Source: Loripinus fragilis (taxonomy: Eukaryota; Mollusca; Bivalvia; Lucinida; Lucinidae). From it: 64,000 nucleotides of DNA. The notes below the pieces were generated by a model. The model ran no database searches. It saw only the letters and a program-made list of their open reading frames with translations, and was not told where the DNA came from. Each line of letters begins with the position of its first letter. The first letter of the stretch is position 1. The position numbers and the translations under genes are program-made. Shown here one piece after another: positions 46,004 through 55,868 of the stretch. The DNA lies in the NCBI GenBank assembly GCA_964019695.1, contig OZ026519.1, positions 29,727,213 through 29,791,212 of the forward strand, in the 5' to 3' direction.

Positions 46004-46494
46004 GAGCCTGAAAAAACTTCCAGGTTTCGCCAGTAAATTTAGGTAGGGTCGGGTTACCCTAAACACAGGTATTTTTTTGCCTTATGATTACATAGAACAA
46101 ACCTTACATTTATGGAAGACCAAAGTTTTATCAATATTATGCCCCACACAGGTGATATAATTTACTCTCAGTGGTTCAATCTACTATCTTTAACAGGTTT
46201 TTATTGGATTGAAAGTGCTCAAGCCATTGAAGTTTGGCTGTAGTACCATACTTTGTAATAGACATGGGCTGACTGATGTCAGGTATGCAGGAGGTGAGAT
46301 ATGGGTGCAAACCTATGTCCAAACACAATCCTTAAACACAATGCCAGACAAGTTATATAATAATTAAATTAACCCTACTTGACTATGCAATTTTCTATTC
46401 AGTTTAAAAATTTTATTTAGCTTTTGTATTTTTATCTGTCATTATATTAATAAAAAATTACATTCATGAGTGAGTAAATGAAACCCAACAATAC

Positions 46495-46731
46495 CTGATC
46501 TAATGACCCAGAAATTATATTCACACATTCCTCTGCAGGTTCTTCAAGACTGCCCCCAGCCTGGCAAGGTAACATCAGTTCTTGAACAGCAATGGACTTA
46601 ATGAGCAGAGTACCATTCTGGGCTGGTATCAGGACAAACTTTCCCTCAGGTTTAGCACTTCCACTGTCAGTGGTACCAGTCTGTTTCTGTGTCCCAGCAT
46701 AAGACTCCAGGTAGCCGATCATTGCAAGCTC
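46495..46731 (-). CDS. M1AP: M1AP exon (ELMLP segment)
   Basis: Acceptor AATAATTGTTTTTAG and donor GATCAG|GTATTG bound 237 nt, phase 0-0, encoding 79 residues. Key stretch: KFVLIPAQNGTLLIKSIAVQ followed by ELMLP. Vertebrate M1AP has a comparable segment, a hydrophobic strand then LLVKAVA.RELMLP, at this position. The exon begins ELAMIGYLESYAG and ends in an acidic EEPAEECVNIISGSLDQ. It is the most informative of the exons for identification. The other frames here, including 46582-46791 on +, are shadows. Confidence 0.88.
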
Positions 46732-47184
46732 CTAAAAACAATTATTTTCAGAGAAAATACACATAAGAAAATTTGTTATTGGGCTTACTAGATAAGTGTG
46801 TAATTTATTTTTTTTTATTTCTCAACCAAATTGTATCAATAAAAAGAACCATGTTAATGAGATGGCTCTTTGATTCTTTTGAGCATCCAAACATATGTTG
46901 AAACTGATGGGTATGAAAAAAATACAATTTCGCCCTCATGCAATAGTGCATCTGGTCGTCCATGGTAACGAGGGGTAATAGTTTGACCATTCTACAATCA
47001 GGCATATAATAACTGTTTTATTACCCAACCCATTTCAGACGTCTGACGTACTGTCTCACCTGACATCTGCTCGTTCTTTACTGGAAAAAAGGTCAATTTT
47101 AGGGAGAAAAAACGGGGACCACGTTATGCCAGAATTCTATCAAACATTGTGTTGTATGCGACCGCCTTCTAAAGGTGTTCCAGA

Positions 47185-48357
47185 GTATGTTAGTAACTTA
47201 TGCGGTAGAGTGTGACAGAGAGCTTTATTGAGCTGTTGGTTTGCTTGTGAGTATGTACCTTATTCACTAGAGTGTAACAGAGAGCTTAAAAGAGCTGTTG
47301 GTTTGCTTGTGAGTATGTACCTTATTCACTAGAGTGTAACAGAGAGCTTTAAAGAGCTATTGGTTTGCTTGTGAGTATGTAACTTATTCACTAGAGAGTG
47401 ACAGAGAGCTTTAAAGAGCTGTTGGTTTGCTTGTGAGTATGTACCTTATTCAGTAGAGTGTAACAGAGAGCTTTAAATCGCTATTGGTTTGCTTGTGAGT
47501 ATGTACCTTATTCACTAGAGTGTAACAGAGAGCTTTAAAGAGCTATTGGTTTGCTTGTGAGTATGTAACTTATTCACTAGAGAGTGACAGAGAGCTTTAA
47601 AGAGCTGTTGGTTTGCTTGTGAGTATGTACCTTATTCAGTAGAGTGTAACAGAGAGTTTTAAAGAGCTGTTGGTTTGCTTGTGAGTATGTAGCTTATTCA
47701 CTAGAGAGTGACAGAGAGCTTTAAAGAGCTGTTGGTTTGCTTGTGAGTATGTACCTTATTCAGTAGAGTGTGACAGAGAGTTTTAAAGAGCTGTTGGTTT
47801 GCTTGTGAGTATGTAGCTTATTCACTAGAGAGTGACAGAGAGCTTTAAAGAGCTGTTGGTTTGCTTGTGAGTATGTACCTTATTCAGTAGAGTGTGACAG
47901 AGAGTTTTAAAGAGCTGTTGGTTTGCTTGTGAGTATGTAGCTTATTCACTAGAGAGTGACAGAGAGCTTTAAAGAGCTGTTGGTTTGCTTGTGAGTATGT
48001 ACCTTATTCAGTAGAGTGTGACAGAGAGCTTTAAAGAGCTGTTGGTTTGCTTGTGAGTATGTACCTTATTCAGTAGAGTGTGACAGAGAGTTTTAAAGAG
48101 CTGTTGGTTTGCTTGTGAGTATGTAACTTATTCACTAGAGTGTGACAGAGAGCTTTAAAGAGCTATTGGTTTGCTTGTGAGTATGTAACTTATTGACTAG
48201 AGTGTGACAGAGAGCTTTAAAGAGCTGTTGGTTTGCTTGTGAGTATGTACCTTATTCAGTAGAGTGTGACAGAGAGCTTTAAAGAGCTGTTGGTTTGCTT
48301 GTGAGTATGTACCTTATTTAGTAGAGTGTGACAGAGAGCTTTAAAGAGCTGTTGGTT
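47185..48357 (-). repeat. 62-bp minisatellite built from an M1AP exon end plus its 5' splice site
   Basis: About 19 units of exactly 62 bp; the anchor GTGAGTATGT recurs at 47247, 47309, 47371, 47433 and on to 48301. Read on the - strand each unit is ACCAACAGCTCTTTAAAGCT..CTCTACTGAATAAG|GTACATACTCACAAGCAA. The first unit on the - strand (ending at 48313) is the genuine 3' end and donor of the M1AP exon 48414-48313. About 11 units keep AAG|GTAC; seven have AAGTTAC or AAGCTAC and have lost GT. Kept and lost types often alternate, giving a 124-bp higher-order period. The upstream-most unit (47185) is degenerate. Confidence 0.93.
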
Positions 48358-48414
48358 CTTCTCGAGATCATCCCAGTCCACCTTCCAGCAGGATGTTTCT
48401 GTCACAACCATAGG
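48313..48414 (-). CDS. M1AP: M1AP exon (TSCW..DW..LE.NQQ segment)
   Basis: Acceptor TATTTTCTATTGTCAG and donor AATAAG|GTACAT bound 102 nt, phase 0-0, encoding 34 residues: PMVVTETSCWKVDWDDLEKN then QQLFKALCHTLLNK. In vertebrate M1AP the matching region reads P..L.PTSCW..DW.ELE.NQQ.F.ALCH.LL.., so this is a strong anchor. The last 44 nt of this exon and its donor form the unit of the 62-bp array that follows in the intron. Because that peptide is conserved in vertebrates, the exon is the ancestor and the array derived. Use of the next decoy donor would add 62 nt, shift frame and meet TGA within the added unit. Confidence 0.9.
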
Positions 48415-48467
48415 CTGACAATAGAAAATATGGGCCAGCACATGAGATTTTAGTACTTATACATATG

Positions 48468-48745
48468 CATGGGTAAAAATTTCTAAAATCCTGATCTTTT
48501 GAAATTCAAGTTTTAAAACTTACAGGATGCCTACAAAAAATGGATGATTTTAAGTTAAAACGATTAATTAAGTTTAGATAATCTGAAAACTGATCAAAGA
48601 ATCTAATTAAGTTTAGATAATCTGAAAACTAATCAAAGAAGCTATCATAATCTCCTTAATTCAGCATTTTGAGGCTGACTTTCTATGGAAAGTCTGCCTC
48701 AAAATCCTGAATTCAGGATTAAAGCCCAAAAGCCTCCTTTAACCC
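48468..48745. mobile_element. family C MITE copy
   Basis: It begins GCATGGGTAAAAATTTC, with stem CATTTTGAGGCTGACTTTCT / AGAAAGTC.GCCTCAAAATC. The right terminus is diverged. Confidence 0.6.
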
Positions 48746-49077
48746 TTGTCATGTTGAGTATTTTTACTATGCCCCCCCCCCATTTTTTTATCAATTAACC
48801 TGCAGCAGTCCAGTTTTAAGCATGTATTTACAAACAGAGTGAAAAATAGTGTGGATCCTGATCAGATGGCTTCAGTTGATCAGGATCTACAGTGTTTTTT
48901 TTCTAAAAAAAAAAGGATAAAAAAACCACGTTCAGCAGAACTAAGGATAAACCCTATGCTGACATATCTAGCAGGGCTGAGGTCAAAATTTTGGCCTGAA
49001 TCTTCATCTACATCCATACTTTGGGAATACAAGCAGAAGAGGTTCTGGCCAGTCTGTGCATTCGCACAGGCTTGCCA

Positions 49078-49222
49078 GGCCTCGAGGTTATAAAACTTGA
49101 GTTCATTCTCAAACTCAAAATAAAGCGCAATGATTGGCTGCTTCACATGTGTCCGCAAGCAACCAATCATTGGGCTTTATTTTGATTTTAAGACTGTACT
49201 CAAGTTTTATAACCTCGAGGCC
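49078..49222. repeat. long palindrome GGCCTCGAGGTTATAAAACT
   Basis: The left arm GGCCTCGAGGTTATAAAACTTGAGT pairs with its complement at 49198-49222; inner stem AAATAAAGCGCAATGATTGG / CCAATCATTGGGCTTTATTT. A looser relative is at 60066-60310. It sits in the M1AP intron between exons 50381 and 48414. Confidence 0.75.
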
Positions 49223-49751
49223 AGAGCTTTCATTGCTCTACCACGCAAGAAGTACAAAAATCTCATGAGCTGGCCCATGTGATCATAGCTACGCTGACAA
49301 AAAAATATATAAAAAATGATGATAATATATGCTATGAGATAAGAAAATATACAGAAACTAGATAATGTTCACTGGACACAGATGCCCCCACCATTTGCAC
49401 TTCATATCCTATGAATATCGAACATAATTGCAAGCTTGTGTGATGTACGTGAAAGTGTTGATATGAGTTTAAGATTGTAAACATGTGGCTCAATGAGCCT
49501 ATATCGCTCACCTGTTGCTAGGCTATGCTATTTTATCGCTTTTTACCCACAGAAGCATAATAAATACATGATTGATTGTAAAGAAATAAAATTTCTAAAA
49601 AAATAGTTTTTAGTTGAAACGGTATAAAATTTGTCACATATACACAGGGTTGTTACAGATGTCATTTTCACATACTAAAATATATAATTCAATCACTAGT
49701 GGGTAACAATTTTAATATATAGCATTAAAACCCAGTTGCAATGTCATATGA

Positions 49752-50190
49752 TATTTTATTACCCAACCGTCTATATACGGAGTAATTGTCTATTTTTTGC
49801 TATGTCATGAGTCACAGAACTATTCCACCGGTTAATAAATATGACTATACCATGGGCCTGGTTACTCGCTTCTCTGTTAAAAACACACAGGCACTTATCG
49901 ACATGCGCGACAACGATGCGCGTACGTATGTTTATGAAAGGAGACGTTATGCAACAATGGTGAAAATAGGCATGGTTTGGCAACTTTAAACTCCAATAAC
50001 TCCGTTGTTTATGATCAGAAACATAAAGTGTGGGTACTCGTCTTCTTAGTAAGAACAAGCGGAACATTTTGAGACCAAAATTTAGCAGATTTGGTGATTT
50101 TTTTTGTCTTTGCAACAAAACCGCATCATCTACAGCAACTCCATGCAAGAAACTCTGCTAAGATTGTCATCAAACGGGTTGGGTAATAAA
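49752..50190. mobile_element. MITE with TTTTATTACCCAACC ends
   Basis: TTTATTACCCAACCGT at 49754 and ACGGGTTGGGTAATAAA at 50174 are inverted. The interior is related to 24900-25080 and 37927-38260 (TAAAGTGTGGGTACTCG, TTTTGAGACCAAAATTT). The 125-codon - strand frame inside is not protein-like. Confidence 0.6.
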
Positions 50191-50363
50191 ACAGTTATTT
50201 CATGCCTGTTTGTAGTAAAGTCTAACTTTTACCCCTCGGTACCATGGACGACCTGATGCACTATTGCACTCGGCCTTCGGCCTTGTGCAATAGTGCATCA
50301 GGTCGTCCACGGCACCTCGGGGTAATAGTTTTGACTATCTACAAACAGGCATGAAATAACTGT
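50191..50363. repeat. 173-bp palindrome next to an M1AP donor
   Basis: The left arm from ACAGTTATTTCATGCCTGTT and the right arm to its complement at 50363 pair over about 80 nt. The inner stem is nearly perfect (GACGACCTGATGCACTATTG and complement) with CGGCCTTCGGCC at the tip. It starts 17 nt inside the intron from the exon 50381-50524 donor. A related half-copy is at 46935-47035. Confidence 0.85.
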
Positions 50364-50380
50364 ATAATAGCTGTTCTTAC

Positions 50381-50524
50381 CATCCCATACACAATAGAGT
50401 CACACAGGGCCGAGGTTGGTATAGTATTAGTGATATGTAGCTTGTAAATAGGGATCAACATTCCCATGGCCTGACTGGTACTTGGAAACACCATCTTCAT
50501 TGTAGCAGAGTCTGAGTGCACTGT
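50381..50524 (-). CDS. M1AP: M1AP exon (LCDSIVYGM segment)
   Basis: Acceptor ATTCTATTTTTCAG and donor GGGATG|GTAAGA bound 144 nt, phase 0-0, encoding 48 residues. It runs TVHSDSATMKMVFPS then SQAMGMLIPIYKLHITN and SALCDSIVYGM. The end matches the vertebrate L.ALK..GLCESL.YG.P region, where YG is followed by P encoded at the start of the next exon; here the next exon (48414) begins with P. A 173-bp inverted repeat follows immediately in the intron. Splice-site strength is good on both sides. Confidence 0.85.
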
Positions 50525-50713
50525 CTGAAAAATAGAATACTTGGTGTATAGAGCACACCTTGTTATAACACAGATTTGGATACAACACAGTCTTCTTGTG
50601 ACTCCCATTTTTAATTTTACAAAGGAATAATAGGAAAATGAACATAAAATGGTCATTTTCCTATAATTCCTTTGTAAAATTGCCTCTATACAACACTGCT
50701 CACTTATAGCACG

Positions 50714-51335
50714 GTTGTTTTGTTTTATTTGTTTGGTTTGATTCTTTACATCCCACCAACAATCTTTCAGTTATAAAGGGGCGGGTCTTCCTTGGTTGAA
50801 CCAGTAATAAGCTAAGATCAGAGGTGTGGAAATAGCATAGCAAAAATTTATACTTGCCCAGGGACAAGTAAAAGTGCCATAAGGTCCATAGAAAGTTTTA
50901 CTTGTCCCATATTAAAGAACAGATAATACACAAAGATCTGAGCCTCACTGTGTGTAAACAATATACATGTATAAACTTTAAAGCAGATGAAACAAGACAT
51001 AAACTATTAAAAACAGTGTAGATCCAGATCAGCTGGCTTCTGATGAAGCCAGCTGATCAGGATCTACACTGTTTTCTACACAATATGTGAGTTCATAATA
51101 ATTACCAAATATGAAATACAGAATTGTAAATTGATTTCAACTTGTCCCAGGACAAGAAATTTCAAACTTTTCCTGAATGAAATGGGCCAGGTCGGACAAG
51201 TTGGGCATGGTATTTACACACCCTTGGCTAAGATTAATGTTCTTGCTCAAGGACACAACCCAGTAATGCGTAGAGGCTCGAATCCGCGGCCCTTCGGTCT
51301 CAAGTCAAGCACTTTACCACTGAGCCACTGCACTC
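50714..51335 (-). mobile_element. tRNA-derived SINE split by a hAT-like insertion
   Basis: The SINE parts 50714-50818 and 51227-51335 match 58473-58680 in reverse (GCAGTGGCTCAGTGGTAAAG, CCGAAGGGCCGCGGATTCGA). Between them an insert of 408 bp (50819-51226) is bounded by an exact 8-bp duplication GCTAAGAT. Its ends CAGAGGTGTGGAAATA and TATTTACACACCCTTG are inverted, the hallmark of hAT insertions. Inside is a palindrome at about 51012-51077 (GTGTAGATCCAGATCAGCTG and complement). Confidence 0.8.
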
Positions 51336-51428
51336 CATAGCACAGTTGTAGTGTTATACAGGGATTCAACTGTACAACGAGCAGCCAATAGGATAATTTC
51401 TCCAGCACATGCAATTTTAGTAGTTATT

Positions 51429-53525
51429 GCATATACAGTAAAACCTGTCTTAAGGACACCGGGTTCAATTTTATTGTTAGAAACCTGCCCAAGAGAATTT
51501 GCTCATACTGCCACAACTTATCAAGTAAATCATTCCTGATCAATTAAGTCGAAAAAACGGTACCTCACCGTGATTGGGAAAAAGTTAGGGTCGTTTCAAA
51601 AGTACCCATAGAAATGCTTATTTTTGCATTGAGGTTAATGGAAAAGACTAAAATTTTGACATAAATGAGGAAATTAAAGATATATCTGCCCAAGAGAAAT
51701 TAATGAATTTTAGATATAATATGACCCTTAACATAATCTGTTAAAATTTGAAATAAAAATCAAAGGTCACCGTTTTATATGAAAAGGGGGTCATCCTAAA
51801 AGTAGTATTTTTACATTAAAATTAGTACCTTAAATGGGTTTTGTGTAATTTTGAATACAAAGAGTTTGATTTATTTAAGCAATAACTTAAATTATGCCTA
51901 TACTGTGGTGAAGAACTGGTCCGGGGCCAAAAATCTTAAAAATATAAAAGAAGGGTCGTTACAAAAAAGATTTTTAATTATGAAAATGTCAAGTTTGATT
52001 AATTTTGACATAAATGCCGGAATTTAAGGTATTTTTGCCCAATAGAAATAAATCACTTTCATAAATTTGATGAACCTTAACATAACCTGGAAAAATATGA
52101 AGTTAAAATCAAAGGTCACCACAGTATATGAAAAAGGGTCGTCCCATAAGTAATATTTTGGCATAAAATCTGTACCTTTGATTGATTCCCCGTAATTCTG
52201 AATGGAACAAGTTAGGTTTCCTTAGGCAATAACCCTAATAATGCCTTTGCAGTGTTGGTCAATTAGTTAGAGGCCAAATTTCTACCAAAATAAAAAAGAA
52301 GGGTCGTCAAAAAAGATTTTTAATCATGAAAATGTCAATTTTGATCAACTTAGACATAAATGAGGAAATTTAAGATATTTCTGCCCAAGAGAAATAAATA
52401 AATTTTAGATATAAAATGGCTTTTAACATAGTCTGTTAAAATTTGTCATAAAAACCAAAGGTCACCGTTGTATTTGAAAAAGGGGTCGTCCTAAAAGTAG
52501 TATGTTTATATCAAAATCAGTACCTTTCATGGATTTAGTGTAATTTTGAATACAAAGTGTTAGATTTTCTTAAGCAATAACTTTAATTATGACATACTGT
52601 GTTGAAGCATTAGTAAGAGGCCAAAAATCTAAAAATAAAACAAAATGAGGGTCGTTACAAAAAGGATTTTTGATAAATAAATTTTCAATTTTGATTAATT
52701 TTGACATAAATGCCGGAATTTCAGGTATATCTGCCCAGTACAAATAAATGATTTTCATATATTTGTTGAACCTTAACATAATCTTGAAAATATGAAATAA
52801 AAATCAAAGGTTTCCATAGTATATGAAAAAGGGTCGTCCCAAAAGTAATAGTTTTGCATAAAATCAGTACCTCTGATTGATTCCGTGTAATTCTGAATGG
52901 AACAAGTTAGATTTACTTAAGCAAATACTTTAATTATTTAATTATATTATACTTTGTCAGTGAGTTAGTAAGAGGCCAAATATCTAAAACAAAAAAAGAA
53001 GGGTCGTCAGAAAAAAGATTATTTGATGATGAAAATGTCTATTTTGATTAATTTTGTGCACAACTGCATTGTACAGCAAATAAAGGACATTTTCTCATAC
53101 TCAATCATCTGCTGAAATTTTTTTTGAAAATAGAGTTTTGTTAAGATTCCAAGTCAGATTCACAAATTTGTGCTTAAATCAAAATCGTATGAAAGGATCA
53201 TTCCATAAGCAACTATTTCTGATAAGATTTAGATTGATAGATAACAAGTAAAATTGAGACGAAAGATGAAATGGAAGATAACCCACAAAATCATTGTTTT
53301 TTGTATATTTTTTCAAGATGGCCATGCTCTTGTTAAATACAAAAAAGAAGGTAATCACAGTAATAGAAAGTAGGGGTTGTTTCAAAAGTGGCAATTTAGT
53401 ATAAAATCTTATTGTGAAAACCCTACCCAAAAGAATTCACTCATACTGCTACATCTTATCGAGTAGAGCCTTACTGAGTAATTAAGGGGAAAAACGGTAC
53501 ATTACTGTGATTGGGAAAATTTTAG
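51429..53525 (-). repeat. tandem array with 350-bp period in M1AP intron
   Basis: AAGGGTCGTTACAAAAAAGA-type anchors recur near 51954, 52302, 52649 and 53001. Odd and even units resemble each other more (GAGGAAATT against GCCGGAATT versions), so the higher-order period is about 700 bp. The array is bracketed by related direct segments (CCAAGAGAATTTGCTCATAC at 51487; CCAAAAGAATTCACTCATAC at 53428). Frames inside are low-complexity. Confidence 0.7.
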
Positions 53526-55600
53526 GAAACATTTTCATCAGTAACTCTGCTTTAAAGCTATGATCTGTTTGATTGTATTGATCTGAAATATAACTACAAC
53601 AATAACAGGTAGAACTGTCTAAGATTCAACACTGGCAAATTTTGACCTCAGATTGTTTCAGTAGGAAAATGCAGTAAGTGTAGGTTTACACCAAAAAGGG
53701 TGGCAGCTCAACTGCCATTTCATATGGTAAGTACTGTAAGTGTAAGTTTACACCAAAAAAAAGGTGGTGGCCCAACTGTAACATGACAACTCATAAAGCA
53801 TCATGGTGAAAGCTGATGTTTCCTTTTTAAAACATTTCTGAATGCCCAATATTTAGGATCCCTTTGTGGGATAGAAGAGGTATATTCCAGGGTTGTACAA
53901 GCCAGATTTGCATGTTATATTCACAGCCCATGTGAAAGAAATAAGTATTAGCATTGCAAACATTCAGCACATAAGACTGAAACTATAACCTTCAATATGT
54001 AAACCCACCATAAGGTCCAGATAATTCTGCTATAGCCTTCAATTATCTAAATCCATCATTTTAATTATTATGTGGGTATTCAAAAGAACCGTTATTTTAG
54101 AATCAAGACAACTCAGCTACATGATAACTTGGTGACACAGTTTTGAGCCAATTCGGCGACAGATTTTGAGACAACTCGGCGACACTTTTTGAGATAATTC
54201 AACGACACTATTGTTCGAGGTCAATTGACACGTAATTGATCATCAACATGATCAGTTGGTAATCATGGGCAATTAGGGGTAATCATGGATCAGAATATTT
54301 CTGGAATCTTGAGTTATTTGTGACCATAAAATATATTGTGCATCTGAATATGACTGCTGGGAGATTCTTTTTTTTTTAATCCATTATAAGTATTAGTGCA
54401 AATAAGTACTGTCCCTGATCAGCCCAGCTGTCCATCAGAGTCTCCAGCAGTTTGGATCTACTAGGCCTATATCAGGCCTGAACTTTTGTCGGGCCTGATC
54501 TTTGTCCAAACTGTTTGCAAACGTTGCAGAAATTATCCATGTTTTATCGACATATATACCAACATGTTGGACATGAAACATTGTTTGCCTAACTGTAATG
54601 TGAAACACTCTAGCTGCAATGGGAACAATTAAAGAAAATAATTATTTTTATTGCAAGTTTCTGACAAGTATATTCATTTTTAAGATAAAAATCATTTATG
54701 GCGTTGAATTGTCTTATGCACCAGTCAATTGACCACCATCATCACCCCCAAACCCGGACCTGTGGGAGGGTGGTGGATAGCGAGACAATTGAGCAGTTTG
54801 TTTACTTTGACATTGTTGCCACAGTGCTGGGGAAATTCGAGGTAGATCTACCAAGGCAATTATGGCTGCGGGGAAACTGCCACTGTTTAACCAGCTTGTT
54901 GTAGCAGTGTGGGACCATGGGGGTGGGGGCCAAAGCAGTGAACTGCAGACGAAAAGTCAAATCCGCTGTTCCGGGGGGGGGGTGGAGGCTGAGGTTATGT
55001 TGATTTTGATATTTGCCTTTTGGTCAAAGTATCTCTCAGGTATGTTGTTTTCTCCGTAATACAACTACTAGTAGTCTCTCTGGCATCGAATAAAAGTCGC
55101 CATGGGTCTCAAAAAGTGTTGCCGAGTTGTCTCATCGTTCGCCGCTGAGGTTCGCCGACTGTGTTGCCGAGTTGTTATTTCGCTAAAGTTGTCTTGTTCC
55201 CGTTCTTTTGAACATCAAGTGGAATATGATACTGAGCTGAGCCATTACAGCAGTGTCCGCTGAAGAACTCCCATTTTGTATGCTCTTTCGCATTTTGATT
55301 TTATTTACTTTCACGCTTACGTCATAAATAAAGGGCTACACTTAAACTGATTATCGGATTTTACGGATAAACGCAACTGCAGTTTACAATCTCTGTCGCT
55401 TTCCTAGTGAAAACTATAACTCGAAAGAACTTGAATAAATTGCTTCGAGTTTCAGACACCTGAAGCTAGTTGATATGTGTTCTGAATTTAAAAATATATG
55501 ACCTGACTGATTTATTGACATTCATTTTCTCAAAGAAGGCGTTATTTTATCGTCCATTAACTGGAAGACGATACACAGAAGCAGCGCGTATTAGTACGTA
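53526..55600. other. intron without recognisable gene
   Basis: AT-rich sequence with a dispersed fragment near 54430-54540 (ATCAGCCCAGCTG, AACTGTTTGCAAACG) and two cross-pairing motif patches (GAGACAACTCGGCGACA near 54169 and GTTGCCGAGTTGTCTCAT near 55118), the ends of a foldback element of about 1 kb (about 54110-55215). Short frames have no domain pattern. Confidence 0.4.
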
Positions 55601-55606
55601 CGTCTT

Positions 55607-55620
55607 TGACGTCGACGTCA
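55607..55620. promoter_or_regulatory. palindromic double CRE-like site TGACGTCGACGTCA
   Basis: Two TGACGTC half-consensus sites overlap in a 14-bp palindrome inside an unusually CpG-rich stretch (about 55560-55660). It resembles CREB/ATF sites. No transcription start can be shown, so it may be chance. Confidence 0.3.
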
Positions 55621-55667
55621 ACTTGTTTACGGAAGATGCGCGGGTAGCATGCGCAGCCGTATCGAAG

Positions 55668-55868
55668 TCAGTGTCCTTAAGCAGCCACTCAAAAAAGACC
55701 AGAAATTGGTTTTCAAGACCAATTATTGCTTAATGCAGGTCAAAAGTATTGGAGAATGCTCCAAATGGAGCATTTTGCAATACTTTTGACCTCCATTAAG
55801 CTACCATCTGCCTTTAAGTCCTTTATTTTTTTTTGTGTGTGTGGCCACTTAACACAGGTTTTACTGTA
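55668..55868. mobile_element. MITE with ACAGTAAAAC end, truncated
   Basis: It matches both ends of 27357-28821 without the nested insertion: TTGGTTTTCAAGACC, GTCAAAAGTATTGGAGAATG/complement palindrome, and AACACAGGTTTTACTGTA. The left TIR is incomplete. Confidence 0.6.

Noticed and set aside
47185..48357. Regular 62-bp units as a CRISPR-like array
   Set aside because: The whole unit repeats without unique spacers and derives from a neighbouring exon; eukaryotic context.
49771..50148. 125-codon - strand frame
   Set aside because: Lies inside a MITE with related non-coding copies at 24.9 and 38.0 kb in which the frame is not kept.
54698..55059. Overlapping + strand frames with HHHHPQ and a G-run
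   Set aside because: Inside a foldback region with GAGACAACTCGGCGACA-type ends; no splice context or domain.
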